NCBI GenBank assembly: GCA_910575475.1 | Contig: CAJTGD010000001.1 | Location: 1-64,000 of the forward strand | Source of the DNA: Lachnospiraceae bacterium | GTDB taxonomy: Bacteria > Bacillota > Clostridia > Lachnospirales > Lachnospiraceae | Length of the DNA: 64,000 nt | Reading direction: 5' to 3' | Shown here: positions 44,786-53,603 of the stretch, one piece after another | Layout of the letters: every line of letters starts with the position of its first letter | How positions within the stretch are numbered: the stretch's first letter is position 1 | The notes under the pieces: model-generated | The model's database searches: none | Seen by the model: the letters and a program-made list of their open reading frames with translations, nothing else | Told to the model about the DNA's origin: nothing | Program-made: the position numbers and the translations under genes

Positions 44786-45460
44786 ATGGCAATGCATGTA
44801 TTGATCGTAGAGGACGATCCTGCTCTGCGCGAAACCATTTCCGACTATTTTGGAAGCAAGGGCTGGCAGATCGCCGAAGCCGCAAATGGGGAGGATGCCC
44901 TGGAAAAAGTAACTAAAGCCTCCTTCCAGCTGATCCTGCTGGACGTCATGCTCCCGAAGCTGAATGGATTTGCCGTATGCCGGCGGATCCGGGAGCGCAG
45001 CGACGTACCGGTCATTTTCATCACGGCCCGGGTCATGGAGGAGGACGAACTGAACGGCTATTCTTTGGGCGCCGACGATTATGTGACCAAGCCTTTTTCC
45101 CTGCCGGTGCTGTATGCCAAATCCATGTCCCTGATGAGCCGCGTCCGGGGGGAGGCCCCCTTCCAAAGCCTTCGCCGGGGCGATCTGGAGGCGGATTTTA
45201 GGAAACGGCAGATCCTGGCGCAGGGAGCCGCTCTGCCGCTGGCGCCCAGGGAATATGAGATGCTCCTTTTCTTTATGGAGAATCCTAACCGGGTCTTTAG
45301 CCGGGAGCAGCTCCTGATCCGGTTCTGGGGATATGATTTTGAGGGAAATGAGCGGGTCGTGGACAACCACATCAAGATGCTTCGAAAAGCAATGGAACGC
45401 AGCAAATGCAGCATCCGGACCTTCCGAAAGTCCGGGTATTGTCTGGAGGTGACGGAATGA
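44786..45460 (+). CDS. OmpR-family response regulator
   Basis: A 224-residue two-component regulator. Receiver domain 1-115: VLIVEDDPALRETIS (acidic pocket), LILLDVMLPKLNGFAVC (phospho-acceptor Asp), TKPFSLPVL (conserved Lys). Winged helix 125-224: LAPREYEMLLFFMENPNRVF, then RVVDNHIKMLRKAM. The ATG at 44786 follows GAGG; GTG 44777 is less likely. It overlaps the kinase gene by four bases. The pair likely senses conditions near the upstream lipoprotein. Confidence 0.9.
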   Translation: MAMHVLIVEDDPALRETISDYFGSKGWQIAEAANGEDALEKVTKASFQLILLDVMLPKLNGFAVCRRIRERSDVPVIFITARVMEEDELNGYSLGADDYVTKPFSLPVLYAKSMSLMSRVRGEAPFQSLRRGDLEADFRKRQILAQGAALPLAPREYEMLLFFMENPNRVFSREQLLIRFWGYDFEGNERVVDNHIKMLRKAMERSKCSIRTFRKSGYCLEVTE

Positions 45461-47256
45461 AACGAAAGAAAAAATGGATCCATACGCTTCTGCCGGTGCT
45501 GGCAGGATTTCTGGCCTTGTATCTGGCGCTGATGGGAATCGCTACATTTCTGATCAAAGGAACATTTATGGAACTATTTGAAACAGATTTTAACGCCGTA
45601 ATCCATGAAACGGAAGAAACGATACTTGGGGCTGAAAGAGACAACGCATGGCTGGCAAATGGAAACATGAAAGCAGCCATCCAACGCTATGACTATGTTC
45701 TATGCTCTATGACAACGACGAACAATGTCCATTTCCAGTGCTCCTTCGCACTGTTTAACGAGGAGAAGGCCTTACTTTCACAAAGCCAGAATCTGGTCGG
45801 CCTTGTGTATCCGGATACCAATCTGGCCCAGAGCTATTCTCCTATAGAGAATTATCTCAGTCAGGAAGCACTCAAGGAACTGGCATATTATGGAAAACAG
45901 CAGCTCACAAGCCTTCAAGCCAAATGGAATATTTCTCCTAAAAGAGGAGGATCCCCGCCTGAATATAACTCTATAGACTATCGTATCACTATGGCATTCG
46001 AGAGAGGAAGCGACGTGCCGGTTCAGATCATAGTGCAGGAAATGAACTGGAACAAAGAGCAGAAAGAAAAAAACAGCTCCGAAGTATCTGCTGACAGCCA
46101 GACACACCCGGAACAGGATGAATTAATCCTTTTTTCAAACGACATCTGGGATCACAGCATGATCGTCTGGTCATGGACAAATCCGGATATTGATATTTCC
46201 GGGATCCCACAAAATTACTTTTTTGAGCTGGAGTGTTACCCTAACTACCTTTTTCCTTATCTCTCCTCCGGATATGACCGCTGGCTTTCCTGGCAGGAAA
46301 ATTCCTTTCTGCAGAACCTGAAGCTGGACAAAGACCTGTTCTATACACTGCCCCAGTACTATGCGTCTGCTGACTCGCTCCCGCCTTTCCAGCCGCAGAC
46401 AAAAAAGGTCTCTGAAATCTTCATTCCCCAGGATGACAGGCTTGCGGGCAGATATTATCTGGTTGCGGCTGTGGACTGCCATCCCTGGCTTGCCGCCATG
46501 GACTATATGAGATACTTCTATCTGCTGGGCTTTGCCTGTATGTTGGTATGCGCAGGTGTCTTAGCCTTTGCGATCCACCGGACCAACCTCCGGCGGGATG
46601 CCCTGGAAGAAAACCGCCGGGATTTCACCAATGCCATCGCCCATGAGCTGAAAACGCCCCTGTGTGCGATCCGCGGCTATGCGGAAAACTTAAAGGAGGA
46701 CACGGTACAGGAAAAGCGGGATCATTATCTGGATCAGATCATCCTTAAGACAGAAGAGATGGACGGCCTGGCCGCGGAAATGATCTATGTGTCCCGTCTG
46801 GATTCGGAAAAGCTGGTTCTGAAAAAAGAACCGGTCTGCCTCAATGATCTGATCCAGACACAGCTGGAAAAGCTGGATGATGTCATTTCCGGCAAAAAGC
46901 TTCTGGTATGGTATCAGGCGGAGGAGGAATTTCATGTAACCGGCGACCGGAAATATCTGGAAAAGGTAATCTGGAATCTGCTGTCCAACGCAATTTCCTA
47001 CAATACGGAAAGCGGAACGATCCGGATCATCATCGGCAAGGACCGGTGCAGTATGGAAAATACCGGGGAGCATATTCCGGAAGCGGATCTGCCCCATGTG
47101 TTTGAAATGTTCTACAGCGGGCAGAGACATTTGGAGGATGAGGAAAAGCACTTAGGGATGGGCCTGTATCTCTCCCGGAAAATCTGTGCCCTGCATCATC
47201 TGTCTCTGACCGTACAGAATACGGAAATGGGGGTGCGGGCTGAGATCTCTCTGTAA
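45457..47256 (+). CDS. Sensor histidine kinase
   Basis: A 599-residue membrane kinase: span 1 at 9-31, an external sensor domain of about 320 residues without recognised family, span 2 near 350-373, then the DHp helix with FTNAIAHELKTPLCAIRGY (His about residue 397), and an ATPase domain with VIWNLLSNAISYN (N box), NTGEHIPEADLPHVFE and GMGLYLSRKI. The ATG at 45457 overlaps the regulator's stop (ATGA). Partner of the OmpR-type regulator. The large external domain, next to the solute-binding lipoprotein gene, suggests the two proteins interact. Confidence 0.9.
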   Translation: MKRKKKWIHTLLPVLAGFLALYLALMGIATFLIKGTFMELFETDFNAVIHETEETILGAERDNAWLANGNMKAAIQRYDYVLCSMTTTNNVHFQCSFALFNEEKALLSQSQNLVGLVYPDTNLAQSYSPIENYLSQEALKELAYYGKQQLTSLQAKWNISPKRGGSPPEYNSIDYRITMAFERGSDVPVQIIVQEMNWNKEQKEKNSSEVSADSQTHPEQDELILFSNDIWDHSMIVWSWTNPDIDISGIPQNYFFELECYPNYLFPYLSSGYDRWLSWQENSFLQNLKLDKDLFYTLPQYYASADSLPPFQPQTKKVSEIFIPQDDRLAGRYYLVAAVDCHPWLAAMDYMRYFYLLGFACMLVCAGVLAFAIHRTNLRRDALEENRRDFTNAIAHELKTPLCAIRGYAENLKEDTVQEKRDHYLDQIILKTEEMDGLAAEMIYVSRLDSEKLVLKKEPVCLNDLIQTQLEKLDDVISGKKLLVWYQAEEEFHVTGDRKYLEKVIWNLLSNAISYNTESGTIRIIIGKDRCSMENTGEHIPEADLPHVFEMFYSGQRHLEDEEKHLGMGLYLSRKICALHHLSLTVQNTEMGVRAEISL

Positions 47257-47278
47257 GGAATATGGCCTGTCTCAAAAT

Positions 47279-47345
47279 AAGAATCTCCCATCGAAACCGG
47301 TGTTTGAAATACCTGATATTCTTTGGGAGATTCTTGTTGTTTCTT
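47279..47345 (+). terminator. Terminator after the sensor kinase
   Basis: AAGAATCTCCCA pairs with TGGGAGATTCTT around a 43-base loop that can fold further; GTTGTTTCTT follows. Confidence 0.6.
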
Positions 47346-47409
47346 CGTATTTTTGTCATGATCAAAACGATGACCGACAGCCTAATTCCATACCGTGACT
47401 ATTTTGTGA

Positions 47410-48735
47410 TTAAAAATGAAGCACACCCAGTACGATTCCTGCGATCAGGCAGACCAGGCTGACACCCCAGATCCAGAAGAAGGAAGCCTTGATATGATCC
47501 TTGATCTCCACGCCTGCCAGTCCGGTTCCCAGGAATGTGGCGGGTACGACAGGGCTGATAAAGGTTGCGCAGTTTCTGCACACCACCATTGCGATCGCCG
47601 TATGCGCCGGATCTACTCCGAACTCATTCCCGATTCCGATCAGCACCGGAAGCAGCCCGAAGAAATACGAATCCGTACAGAACAGAAGTGTCAGCGGCAC
47701 AGACAGCACCCCGATGATCAGAGGCAGGAACCGTCCCATAGAATGCGGTATAAAGGCCGCAAGCACATTTGCCATATGCACCATGATCTCGCTCTCCTCC
47801 AGAACCCCCAGAAATACTCCTGCCGCCAGAATGGTAGATGCCATCATAAGCGCCGGTCCGGAATGAGACTTGATGATCTTATTCTGCAGCTTCGCACCCG
47901 GATAATTGACCAGCAGTGCAACCGCACATCCGATCATAAAGATATAGTAGGACGGCACATCCAGAAAGATCAGGCAGACTATGACGATCAATGTCAGGAC
48001 GGCATTGAACACAAACAGCCCAGGTCTGGCTAATTCCTTTGACTCCGCATTTTCTTCAGAATCTTCCTCCGTAGTTTCCCCGTTCTTTTCAGTCTCTGCG
48101 GATTTACCAAATGCAGACGCGCCTGCCCCAGTTTTCAGCACAGCGTCACCTGCAGATACCGCCGCTGCAATTCCCGCACCCCGTTTCTTCTCAATATTTC
48201 CCCAGATAAATGCCGTTGCCAGGGCGATCACCACCCCCACGATCTGCATGGGCAGGATCTTCATCCAGAGTTCATTCGGCTCAATTCCCAGCACGGTAGC
48301 GGAACGCATCGTCGGACCGCCCCAGGGAAGCAGGTTCATGACGCCCATTGCGGTTACACAGATCAGCAGAAGCGTTGTGGGACGCATGTTCAGCCGTTTG
48401 TAGACCGGAAGCATTGCCGGGATCGTGATCAAAAATGTAGATGCTCCCCCTCCGTCCAGATGGCCGATCATTGCGATAATGCAGGTCATCATCGCTACTC
48501 CCACCACATTGCTTCCTACTTTTTTCATCAGCGCGTTAATGATCCTGTCAAACATTCCCGCATCGGTCATAATCCCAAAGAACAATACAGAAAAAATAAA
48601 CAGCGCGGCCGTAGAATGCACGCCGGCAACACCGGCCTGAATAAATTCCCCCATCTCACTGATGGTAAATGTCCCGGTGGCCACCAGAAGCGCCGCAGTC
48701 ACCGTGGACACCCCGATAAAAGCCAGCGCCGGCAC
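47410..48735 (-). CDS. CitMHS-family citrate transporter, N-terminus altered
   Basis: A 441-residue carrier of the citrate-metal:H+ symporter (CitMHS) family: FFGIMTDAGMFDRIINALMK, GHLDGGGASTFLITIPAMLP, LLPWGGPTMRSATVLG and near the end CRNCATFISPVVPATFLG. A Glu/Lys-rich loop is at 215-240. The start is a GTG at 48735; the first membrane segment is only partly present because the upstream DNA runs directly into citG. A deletion seems to have removed the original start. It may still be made by readthrough from the chimeric citG frame. Confidence 0.75.
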   Translation of the reverse strand: MPALAFIGVSTVTAALLVATGTFTISEMGEFIQAGVAGVHSTAALFIFSVLFFGIMTDAGMFDRIINALMKKVGSNVVGVAMMTCIIAMIGHLDGGGASTFLITIPAMLPVYKRLNMRPTTLLLICVTAMGVMNLLPWGGPTMRSATVLGIEPNELWMKILPMQIVGVVIALATAFIWGNIEKKRGAGIAAAVSAGDAVLKTGAGASAFGKSAETEKNGETTEEDSEENAESKELARPGLFVFNAVLTLIVIVCLIFLDVPSYYIFMIGCAVALLVNYPGAKLQNKIIKSHSGPALMMASTILAAGVFLGVLEESEIMVHMANVLAAFIPHSMGRFLPLIIGVLSVPLTLLFCTDSYFFGLLPVLIGIGNEFGVDPAHTAIAMVVCRNCATFISPVVPATFLGTGLAGVEIKDHIKASFFWIWGVSLVCLIAGIVLGVLHF

Positions 48736-48737
48736 CG

Positions 48738-49502
48738 TTACATTGCGCAGCAGCAGAACAATAGCAGAAAGGCTGCGGACTCTTCCCGGACTTTTCTCAA
48801 TGTCACAGGACCGCCCCTTGCCAGGATATTGGAATCCTCAATCCGTCTCATCAAAGCAAACAGAGTCTGCAGCTTCACGGCATTATCATCCTTTTTTTGA
48901 CGGATTCCTTCCCGCAATACCGGCAGCGCATCTTCCCATAACGGCCGATAGCCCTGGATGGCCTCACCCCGGATTCCGGCGGCGCCATATTTCTGAAAAT
49001 TCATTTCCCCATGGCTGACCGCTGCTTTTTCCTGCATATCCGCGATCTCCCGCTCCAGAATCCGCACCGTCATCCTCTGCTGTATGATCCGAAGCCCTTC
49101 TTCTATGACCTGTCCCCTCTCTGCCGCACAGCGTCCTGCTGCCGCGCAATAAATGCCCAATGTAAAGATCAGCCCTTTATGCGTATTTACGTGTCCGGTC
49201 GCCCGAAACATGGCCTGTTCGGCCGCCATGCCCGTTCGGCGGATCTGCCGGAACAGTTCTTCATAAGAGCAGTTCAGGAGATATCCCTGATATGCCATCC
49301 GAATAAAATACGGCCGCAATGCATGCGCGCTTTTTTCAAAGGTACGCACATCCATATCCTGGTGCGCCCCGCTGGAATACAGGTCCACCAGCCCCGGCTT
49401 CGGCGTGGTATAGACTTCTTCCAACAGCGCCTGCCATGCCTTTGTGCCTATATGGACTGCGATTTTTCCGGATACCGCATTACAGATCTGTGTTACTGAC
49501 AT
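48738..49502 (-). CDS. citG: Triphosphoribosyl-dephospho-CoA synthase, C-terminally truncated
   Basis: CitG makes the prosthetic-group precursor of citrate lyase from ATP and dephospho-CoA. Seen: EEVYTTPKPGLVDLYSSGAH (active-site region), RATGHVNTHKGLIFTLG, and EDSNILARGGPVTLRKV. After ESAAFL the natural end (about 35 residues) is replaced by LLFCCCAM, from a junction with the transporter gene. The ATG at 49502 overlaps the citX stop (TAATG). Because of another deletion, the frame is also open from the citE start, giving a chimeric longer protein. Confidence 0.75.
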   Translation of the reverse strand: MSVTQICNAVSGKIAVHIGTKAWQALLEEVYTTPKPGLVDLYSSGAHQDMDVRTFEKSAHALRPYFIRMAYQGYLLNCSYEELFRQIRRTGMAAEQAMFRATGHVNTHKGLIFTLGIYCAAAGRCAAERGQVIEEGLRIIQQRMTVRILEREIADMQEKAAVSHGEMNFQKYGAAGIRGEAIQGYRPLWEDALPVLREGIRQKKDDNAVKLQTLFALMRRIEDSNILARGGPVTLRKVREESAAFLLLFCCCAM

Positions 49503-49721
49503 TACTTTTGCCCCGCTTTCCACTGTACCAGAATTTCCCGCACCTTCCTCTGCAGCTCTTCTACACTGTGGATCCGGTTTCGTCCGCAGACTTTGGCGTC
49601 CCTTCCACATAAAAGACATGATCGAATCGGGCTTATAAATATAAGGATCCTTGATCAGCCCCGTTTTCTGCGCGTTCAAAAACATCATAGTTCTTCTCAG
49701 TCTTTTCTTATTCGGATTCAT
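49503..49721 (-). pseudogene. citE-citX deletion junction
   Basis: The first 35 residues of citrate lyase beta subunit (MNPNKKRLRRTMMFLNAQ then PYIYKPDSIM) are joined, out of frame, to the last 37 residues of CitX (LLCGRDAKVCGRNRIHSV, EELQRKVREILVQWKAGQ). The rest of citE, all of citF and most of citX are missing, about 3 kb judged from normal operons. The citE ATG overlaps the citD stop. Without CitE and CitF no citrate lyase can form. Confidence 0.85.
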
Positions 49722-50017
49722 CGAATCACACCTCCCCACGGCAAATGATCTGTCTGTCCCTGTGAGCGGTATACCGCCCCTTCGATCCGGGCTTTGATCG
49801 TGCAGTCCAGCGCGCCTTTATCTACGATTGAAATCTTTACATCCTTTACTCCCAGTCTTTCCAGAGTTTCCAGAGCCACCTTTCGGATCTGATTGCCGAA
49901 CTGGTTGATGACCACGCTGTCCAGTTCCAGTTCGATCTTACCTTCCCCCGCTTCCAGAGTCACCTGGCAGTCGCTGGATTCCAGGGTTCCCGCCATTGCA
50001 GGTCTTATGATTTCCAT
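49718..50017 (-). CDS. citD: Citrate lyase acyl carrier protein (gamma subunit)
   Basis: A 99-residue CitD: MEIIRPAMAGTLESSDCQVT contains the Ser that carries the CoA-derived prosthetic arm, followed by VVINQFGNQIRKVALETLE and KISIVDKGALDCTIKARIEG. Length is normal. AAGGAGG precedes the ATG at 50017; the in-frame ATG at 50056 has none. It is the first gene of the operon and the only intact structural subunit left. It is therefore probably a non-functional survivor. Confidence 0.92.
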   Translation of the reverse strand: MEIIRPAMAGTLESSDCQVTLEAGEGKIELELDSVVINQFGNQIRKVALETLERLGVKDVKISIVDKGALDCTIKARIEGAVYRSQGQTDHLPWGGVIR

Positions 50018-50100
50018 GCTATGCTCCTCCTTGCTTTCTTCCTTTTTTCGTTCCATGCTATGATCTTAAAGGAGAAACCTTACAGCAAAAAGGGCATTTA

Positions 50101-50118
50101 CCTTAATATTTATTAAGG
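50101..50118. promoter_or_regulatory. Perfect palindrome upstream of citD
   Basis: CCTTAATATTTATTAAGG, an 18-bp perfect palindrome about 80 bases before citD and partly overlapping the carbonic anhydrase terminator. A possible operator for a citrate regulator. Confidence 0.45.
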
Positions 50119-50142
50119 ATCTGCCGCAAATGGCAGATCCTT
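50115..50142 (-). terminator. Terminator of the carbonic anhydrase gene
   Basis: AAGGATCTGCC pairs with GGCAGATCCTT around a 6-base loop, followed on the minus strand by an A/T-rich tract. Confidence 0.65.
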
Positions 50143-50178
50143 CTTGTTTATCTGTTTGATGCTCCTGTTGCAGTTTCA

Positions 50179-50721
50179 TCAGCAGATGTTCTTTAGTTCT
50201 CCTGTCGCGGAATCCATCATAAAGCCGAATATCCGTACATCCTTCGGAATCAGTGTATGCTTTTTCAACGTTTGCACCGTCATTTTTACCGACTCCTCCG
50301 CTGACTCAAATCCTCCCAGCCACTCCTGCAGAGGGATTCCGCTGCCCTCTACGATATCAATATGTTCTTTGGGGATGCCGCGTTTCACCAGCTTCTGAAG
50401 CATTTCTCCTCCATCCATTCCCTGGACTCCGCAGTCCGTATGTCCTATCACCATGATCTCCTCTACACCCAGCTCCAGGATTGCCACAAGAAGACTTCTC
50501 ACCACACTTCCATATGGATGGGTGATGACTCCGCCCGCATTTTTTATGATCTTGGCATCTCCGTTTTTCAAACCAAGGGCCGCCGGAAGGAGTGCTGTCA
50601 GCCTGGTATCCATGCATGTCAGCACCGCCAGTTTTTTCTCCGGATATTTGCTTGTCTGGTAGGGCTCATATCCGCCCTCTTCTACAAATTTCCTGTTATA
50701 CGCCAATATTTCTTCTATCAT
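50179..50721 (-). CDS. Beta-carbonic anhydrase
   Basis: A 180-residue zinc enzyme interconverting CO2 and bicarbonate. Zinc ligands are seen in AVLTCMDTRLTAL (Cys 36, with Asp 38-Arg 40 dyad) and VIGHTDCGVQGM (His and Cys near 93-96). KNAGGVITHPYGSVVRSLLV is the conserved substrate-side helix. AAAGATG precedes the start without a strong ribosome site. It may supply bicarbonate to carboxylases. Independent of its neighbours, with its own terminator. Complete. Confidence 0.92.
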   Translation of the reverse strand: MIEEILAYNRKFVEEGGYEPYQTSKYPEKKLAVLTCMDTRLTALLPAALGLKNGDAKIIKNAGGVITHPYGSVVRSLLVAILELGVEEIMVIGHTDCGVQGMDGGEMLQKLVKRGIPKEHIDIVEGSGIPLQEWLGGFESAEESVKMTVQTLKKHTLIPKDVRIFGFMMDSATGELKNIC

Positions 50722-50798
50722 CTTTCTGATTCCTCCTGCCTGCTTTTTTTGCGATTATAAGCAAAATTCTTATATAATACAAGCATTCTTACAACATT

Positions 50799-51194
50799 TT
50801 AAGGAAAAATGGATTGGACGCATAACCATTCACGGACAGGCAGTCCATAAACCAGGATCCCGCAGGCGGCAGATGCCGCAATGACTTTCGGCACACTCCA
50901 TTTCCGCCTAGTCAGAAGAACAAACATGAGCGCCCCAATCCCCATCCCAAACAGATCCGCCACGGCGGCCAGCCCGCCCGATATGCCTGCTGCCTGTGTC
51001 CCCTCGAGGGTGGCGCAATTGATCCCCAGCGGCCCCGGTGTCATCTCTGCAATGGCCACCAGGTCTGCCAGCTCCTGTGCGCTCATCCAGTGATGCGCCT
51101 GCATTTCCTCCAGGATCAGAGGGATCATGGACATGCCTCCGAAGCTGGTAAATCCTATTTTCATAAAGGAAAAAAATAATTCAAAATATACCAT
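50799..51194 (-). CDS. Chromate transporter half, shortened
   Basis: A 131-residue member of the short chromate-transporter (CHR) family: KIGFTSFGGMSMIPLILEE, then LVAIAEMTPGPLGINCATLE carry the family motifs. Members are 170-190 residues; this one appears to lack about 45 residues after GLAAVADLFGM, joined in frame to ALMFVLLTRRKWSVPKVI. It overlaps the other half gene by 14 bases. Two short CHR proteins normally form a heterodimer. With a membrane segment or two missing, it may be inactive. Confidence 0.7.
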   Translation of the reverse strand: MVYFELFFSFMKIGFTSFGGMSMIPLILEEMQAHHWMSAQELADLVAIAEMTPGPLGINCATLEGTQAAGISGGLAAVADLFGMGIGALMFVLLTRRKWSVPKVIAASAACGILVYGLPVREWLCVQSIFP

Positions 51195-51741
51195 GCTTTT
51201 TCACTCCTCTCCAGGCCAGAGCCGCTGCAGCGCCGGAGAGCACCAGTGCAATATTGCTGATCCCGGTAAACACGCACAGCAAAAAAACGATAACCCCAAT
51301 GGTCTTTCCCTTCACGTTGGAAAACACCTCCCGTCCCAAGCTACACGCAACGCTCCCGATGATCGGGATTACCGCCGACTGGATTCCTTTCAGCGCGCAA
51401 TGGCACCAGAAGTTGTCTCTCAGCATGTCATATCCGTATACAACTGCGGACAGGATCAGCACCGCCGGGCATGTGATCCCAAGCATGGCCGCCACACCGC
51501 CGATCCATCCGCACATCCGGCATCCGAATAACACTGCGATGTTGGAGATCATAATCCCGGGAATCGACTTCCCCACCGCTGCCAGTTCCACCAGTTCTTC
51601 TTTTGTGAGTACCTGCTCCTTTTCCACAAATTCCTGCTCCATCTGCGCCAGGATGCTCCATCCGCCGCCAAATGTAAAGCATCCGATCCGGAAGAAAAAA
51701 GTAAACAGCTCAAAGGCTGTTTTTCTGTTTTGCTGATTCAT
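51181..51741 (-). CDS. Chromate transporter half, full length
   Basis: A 186-residue short CHR protein: FFFRIGCFTFGGGWSILAQM and GKSIPGIMISNIAVLFGC carry the family motifs; about five or six spans. It pairs with the overlapping downstream gene. In many anaerobes such pairs export or import anions and are not proven chromate pumps. Divergently transcribed from a LysR regulator, its likely controller. Confidence 0.85.
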   Translation of the reverse strand: MNQQNRKTAFELFTFFFRIGCFTFGGGWSILAQMEQEFVEKEQVLTKEELVELAAVGKSIPGIMISNIAVLFGCRMCGWIGGVAAMLGITCPAVLILSAVVYGYDMLRDNFWCHCALKGIQSAVIPIIGSVACSLGREVFSNVKGKTIGVIVFLLCVFTGISNIALVLSGAAAALAWRGVKKHGIF

Positions 51742-51847
51742 ATCCCGCCGCTCCTTTCTTTTTATTATTCACATGTACAAGAACAGCCGGCAAATTGTCT
51801 GTCGGGTCTGCTCGTCTTCATTTCTTTTTTAAAATGTATCATCCGTC

Positions 51848-51876
51848 TTGACATTTGTAAAATATATGTTTTAATA
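51848..51876 (+). promoter_or_regulatory. Promoter of the LysR gene
   Basis: TTGACA at 51848-51853, 17-base spacer, TTAATA at 51871-51876; AGGAGG and the ATG follow. The shared region with the divergent transporter genes is suited to LysR autoregulation. Confidence 0.55.
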
Positions 51877-51913
51877 TAGAAATCATAGTTTTTTCCTATA
51901 CAGGAGGCGTTTT

Positions 51914-52843
51914 ATGAATTGGAACCAGTTGCAATATGTCGTAACTGTCGCTGATGAAAAGAATATTACAAGAGCCGCAAAAAAGCTGTTCATCTCCCAG
52001 CCGTCCCTTTCTCTGAGCATACAGTCACTGGAACGGGAGATCGGTACTCCGCTTTTTCAAAGAAGCCGCGGGAACCTCACCCTCACCTATGCCGGAACGC
52101 TGTTTTACGACTGGGCCGTGTCCGCACTGCATTCCCAGGATCAGATGCGGATGAAGCTGGGGGATATTGCTAATGAGCGCCGCCGGCTGATCCGTATTGG
52201 TCTCAGCGCCCACCGTTCACTCATCATGCTCCCCGGCATTCTGGAACGGTTCTATGCCCGTTATCCGGAATGTGAGATCCATGTCGTGGAAAAACCTACG
52301 TATATTTTAAAACAGCTTCTGGAAAATCATGAGATTGATTTTATGGTCGACGTGCCGCACCCGGATGCAATCAATTACCGGAGCGAGCTTCTGGCGGAGG
52401 AACGCATCGTACTTGCAGTTCCTTCCAGTTTCTGCCGGGACAAAGCGTTTCCGAAGCAGGAACAGGGGATTGTTGTTTTATCTGATCTGGCTTCCTACCC
52501 GTTCATCCTGCTTTCGTCGTATCAGGTGCTGGGCAGTATGAGCCGGAAAATGTGTGAATCGGCTTCTTTTTGTCCAAATATCCGGCTGGTCTGTGAAAGT
52601 GTGGAGACTGCTCTGACACTGGCGGGCCGGCAGCTTGGCATTACATTTGTCCCGGAGGTTCTGGCAAAACGAAAGAAGTTCTCCCCGGCTGTTTCTTATT
52701 TCCCCATCCAGCAGTTCCACGATACCAGGCAGTTATGTCTCGTCAGCCGCAGAAGCAGCTACCTGCATGCGCCCCTTGCGTATCTGCTCTCCCTGTTCCG
52801 CGAGATGGTGGGGGAGATGTATTCCGTTGCCGCGCACATCTGA
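51914..52843 (+). CDS. LysR-family transcriptional regulator
   Basis: A 309-residue LysR protein: helix-turn-helix at 15-45 (KNITRAAKKLFISQPSLSLS), effector domain 90-300. AGGAGG precedes the ATG. Divergent from the chromate-transporter pair, which it likely regulates. The effector is unknown. Complete and typical in length. Confidence 0.88.
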   Translation: MNWNQLQYVVTVADEKNITRAAKKLFISQPSLSLSIQSLEREIGTPLFQRSRGNLTLTYAGTLFYDWAVSALHSQDQMRMKLGDIANERRRLIRIGLSAHRSLIMLPGILERFYARYPECEIHVVEKPTYILKQLLENHEIDFMVDVPHPDAINYRSELLAEERIVLAVPSSFCRDKAFPKQEQGIVVLSDLASYPFILLSSYQVLGSMSRKMCESASFCPNIRLVCESVETALTLAGRQLGITFVPEVLAKRKKFSPAVSYFPIQQFHDTRQLCLVSRRSSYLHAPLAYLLSLFREMVGEMYSVAAHI

Positions 52844-52945
52844 AAATTGGGGGTAGCTATTATGCCTGCGGCTTGGTACAATAAAACTGTTGGATACACG
52901 AGGCAGAAGCATCAAATAACAGCATACGTGAAAGTTGGAACCAAA

Positions 52946-53577
52946 ATGAAGCACTCAAAAAACATTTATGAAATCATGCACGGCGAGCAGGCCGCGGCGA
53001 GGATTGACACACAGGGGCTACCGGGGAGCTGATGACCTCCAGGCAGTATTCCATCGTATCCAGAGAGGCATTTGAGATCTACGCGGTCAATCAGGGAATC
53101 AATCCGGCCGCTTATATCCTGGAGCTGAACAGCCATTCTTACTATATGATGAATATTCTGGACTACCTGGTCGGCAATACGGACCGGCACTGGGGGAACT
53201 GGGGATTTCTCGTGGACAATGAGACCAATCAGCCGGTCTCGCTGCATCCTCTGATGGATTTTAACCAGGCGTTTCAGTGCTATGACCAGACGGACGGCGC
53301 GAACTGCCTGAGCGTCCTGCCAAAACATTTGACGCAGAGAGAAGCGGCCATACAGGCGGTATCGAAGATCAGGCTGAACCAGATCCGTAAGATTGATCCC
53401 TTCTGGTTCCGAGGACGTGAAACCGATTATCAAATGCTGACGCGGCGGTTGGAGATACTGCGGGAAATCGAAAAATATCAGATACATTATAAAATGACCG
53501 CTGGCCGTTATGATATACCTTCTAAAAGAGATGGATGGTCTACCGGCACAGATGAATTGCGTGCAATTCGCCCGTAA
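52946..53577 (+). pseudogene. HipA-like kinase remnant with internal deletion
   Basis: The first 24 residues (MKHSKNIYEIMHGEQAAARI) match the opening of a HipA-like protein; the frame then ends at LPGS. Another frame resumes with ATGELMTSRQYSIVSREAFE and continues to the family's kinase core NILDYLVGNTDRHWGNWGFL and PLMDFNQAFQC. About 90-100 codons are missing. The second frame can start at ATG 53032 and would give 181 residues with the catalytic Asp and Asn. Stable expression is uncertain. Such kinases act in persistence or regulation. Confidence 0.7.
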
Positions 53578-53603
53578 CTTGAATATAAACAGGAGGAGAA
53601 TCT

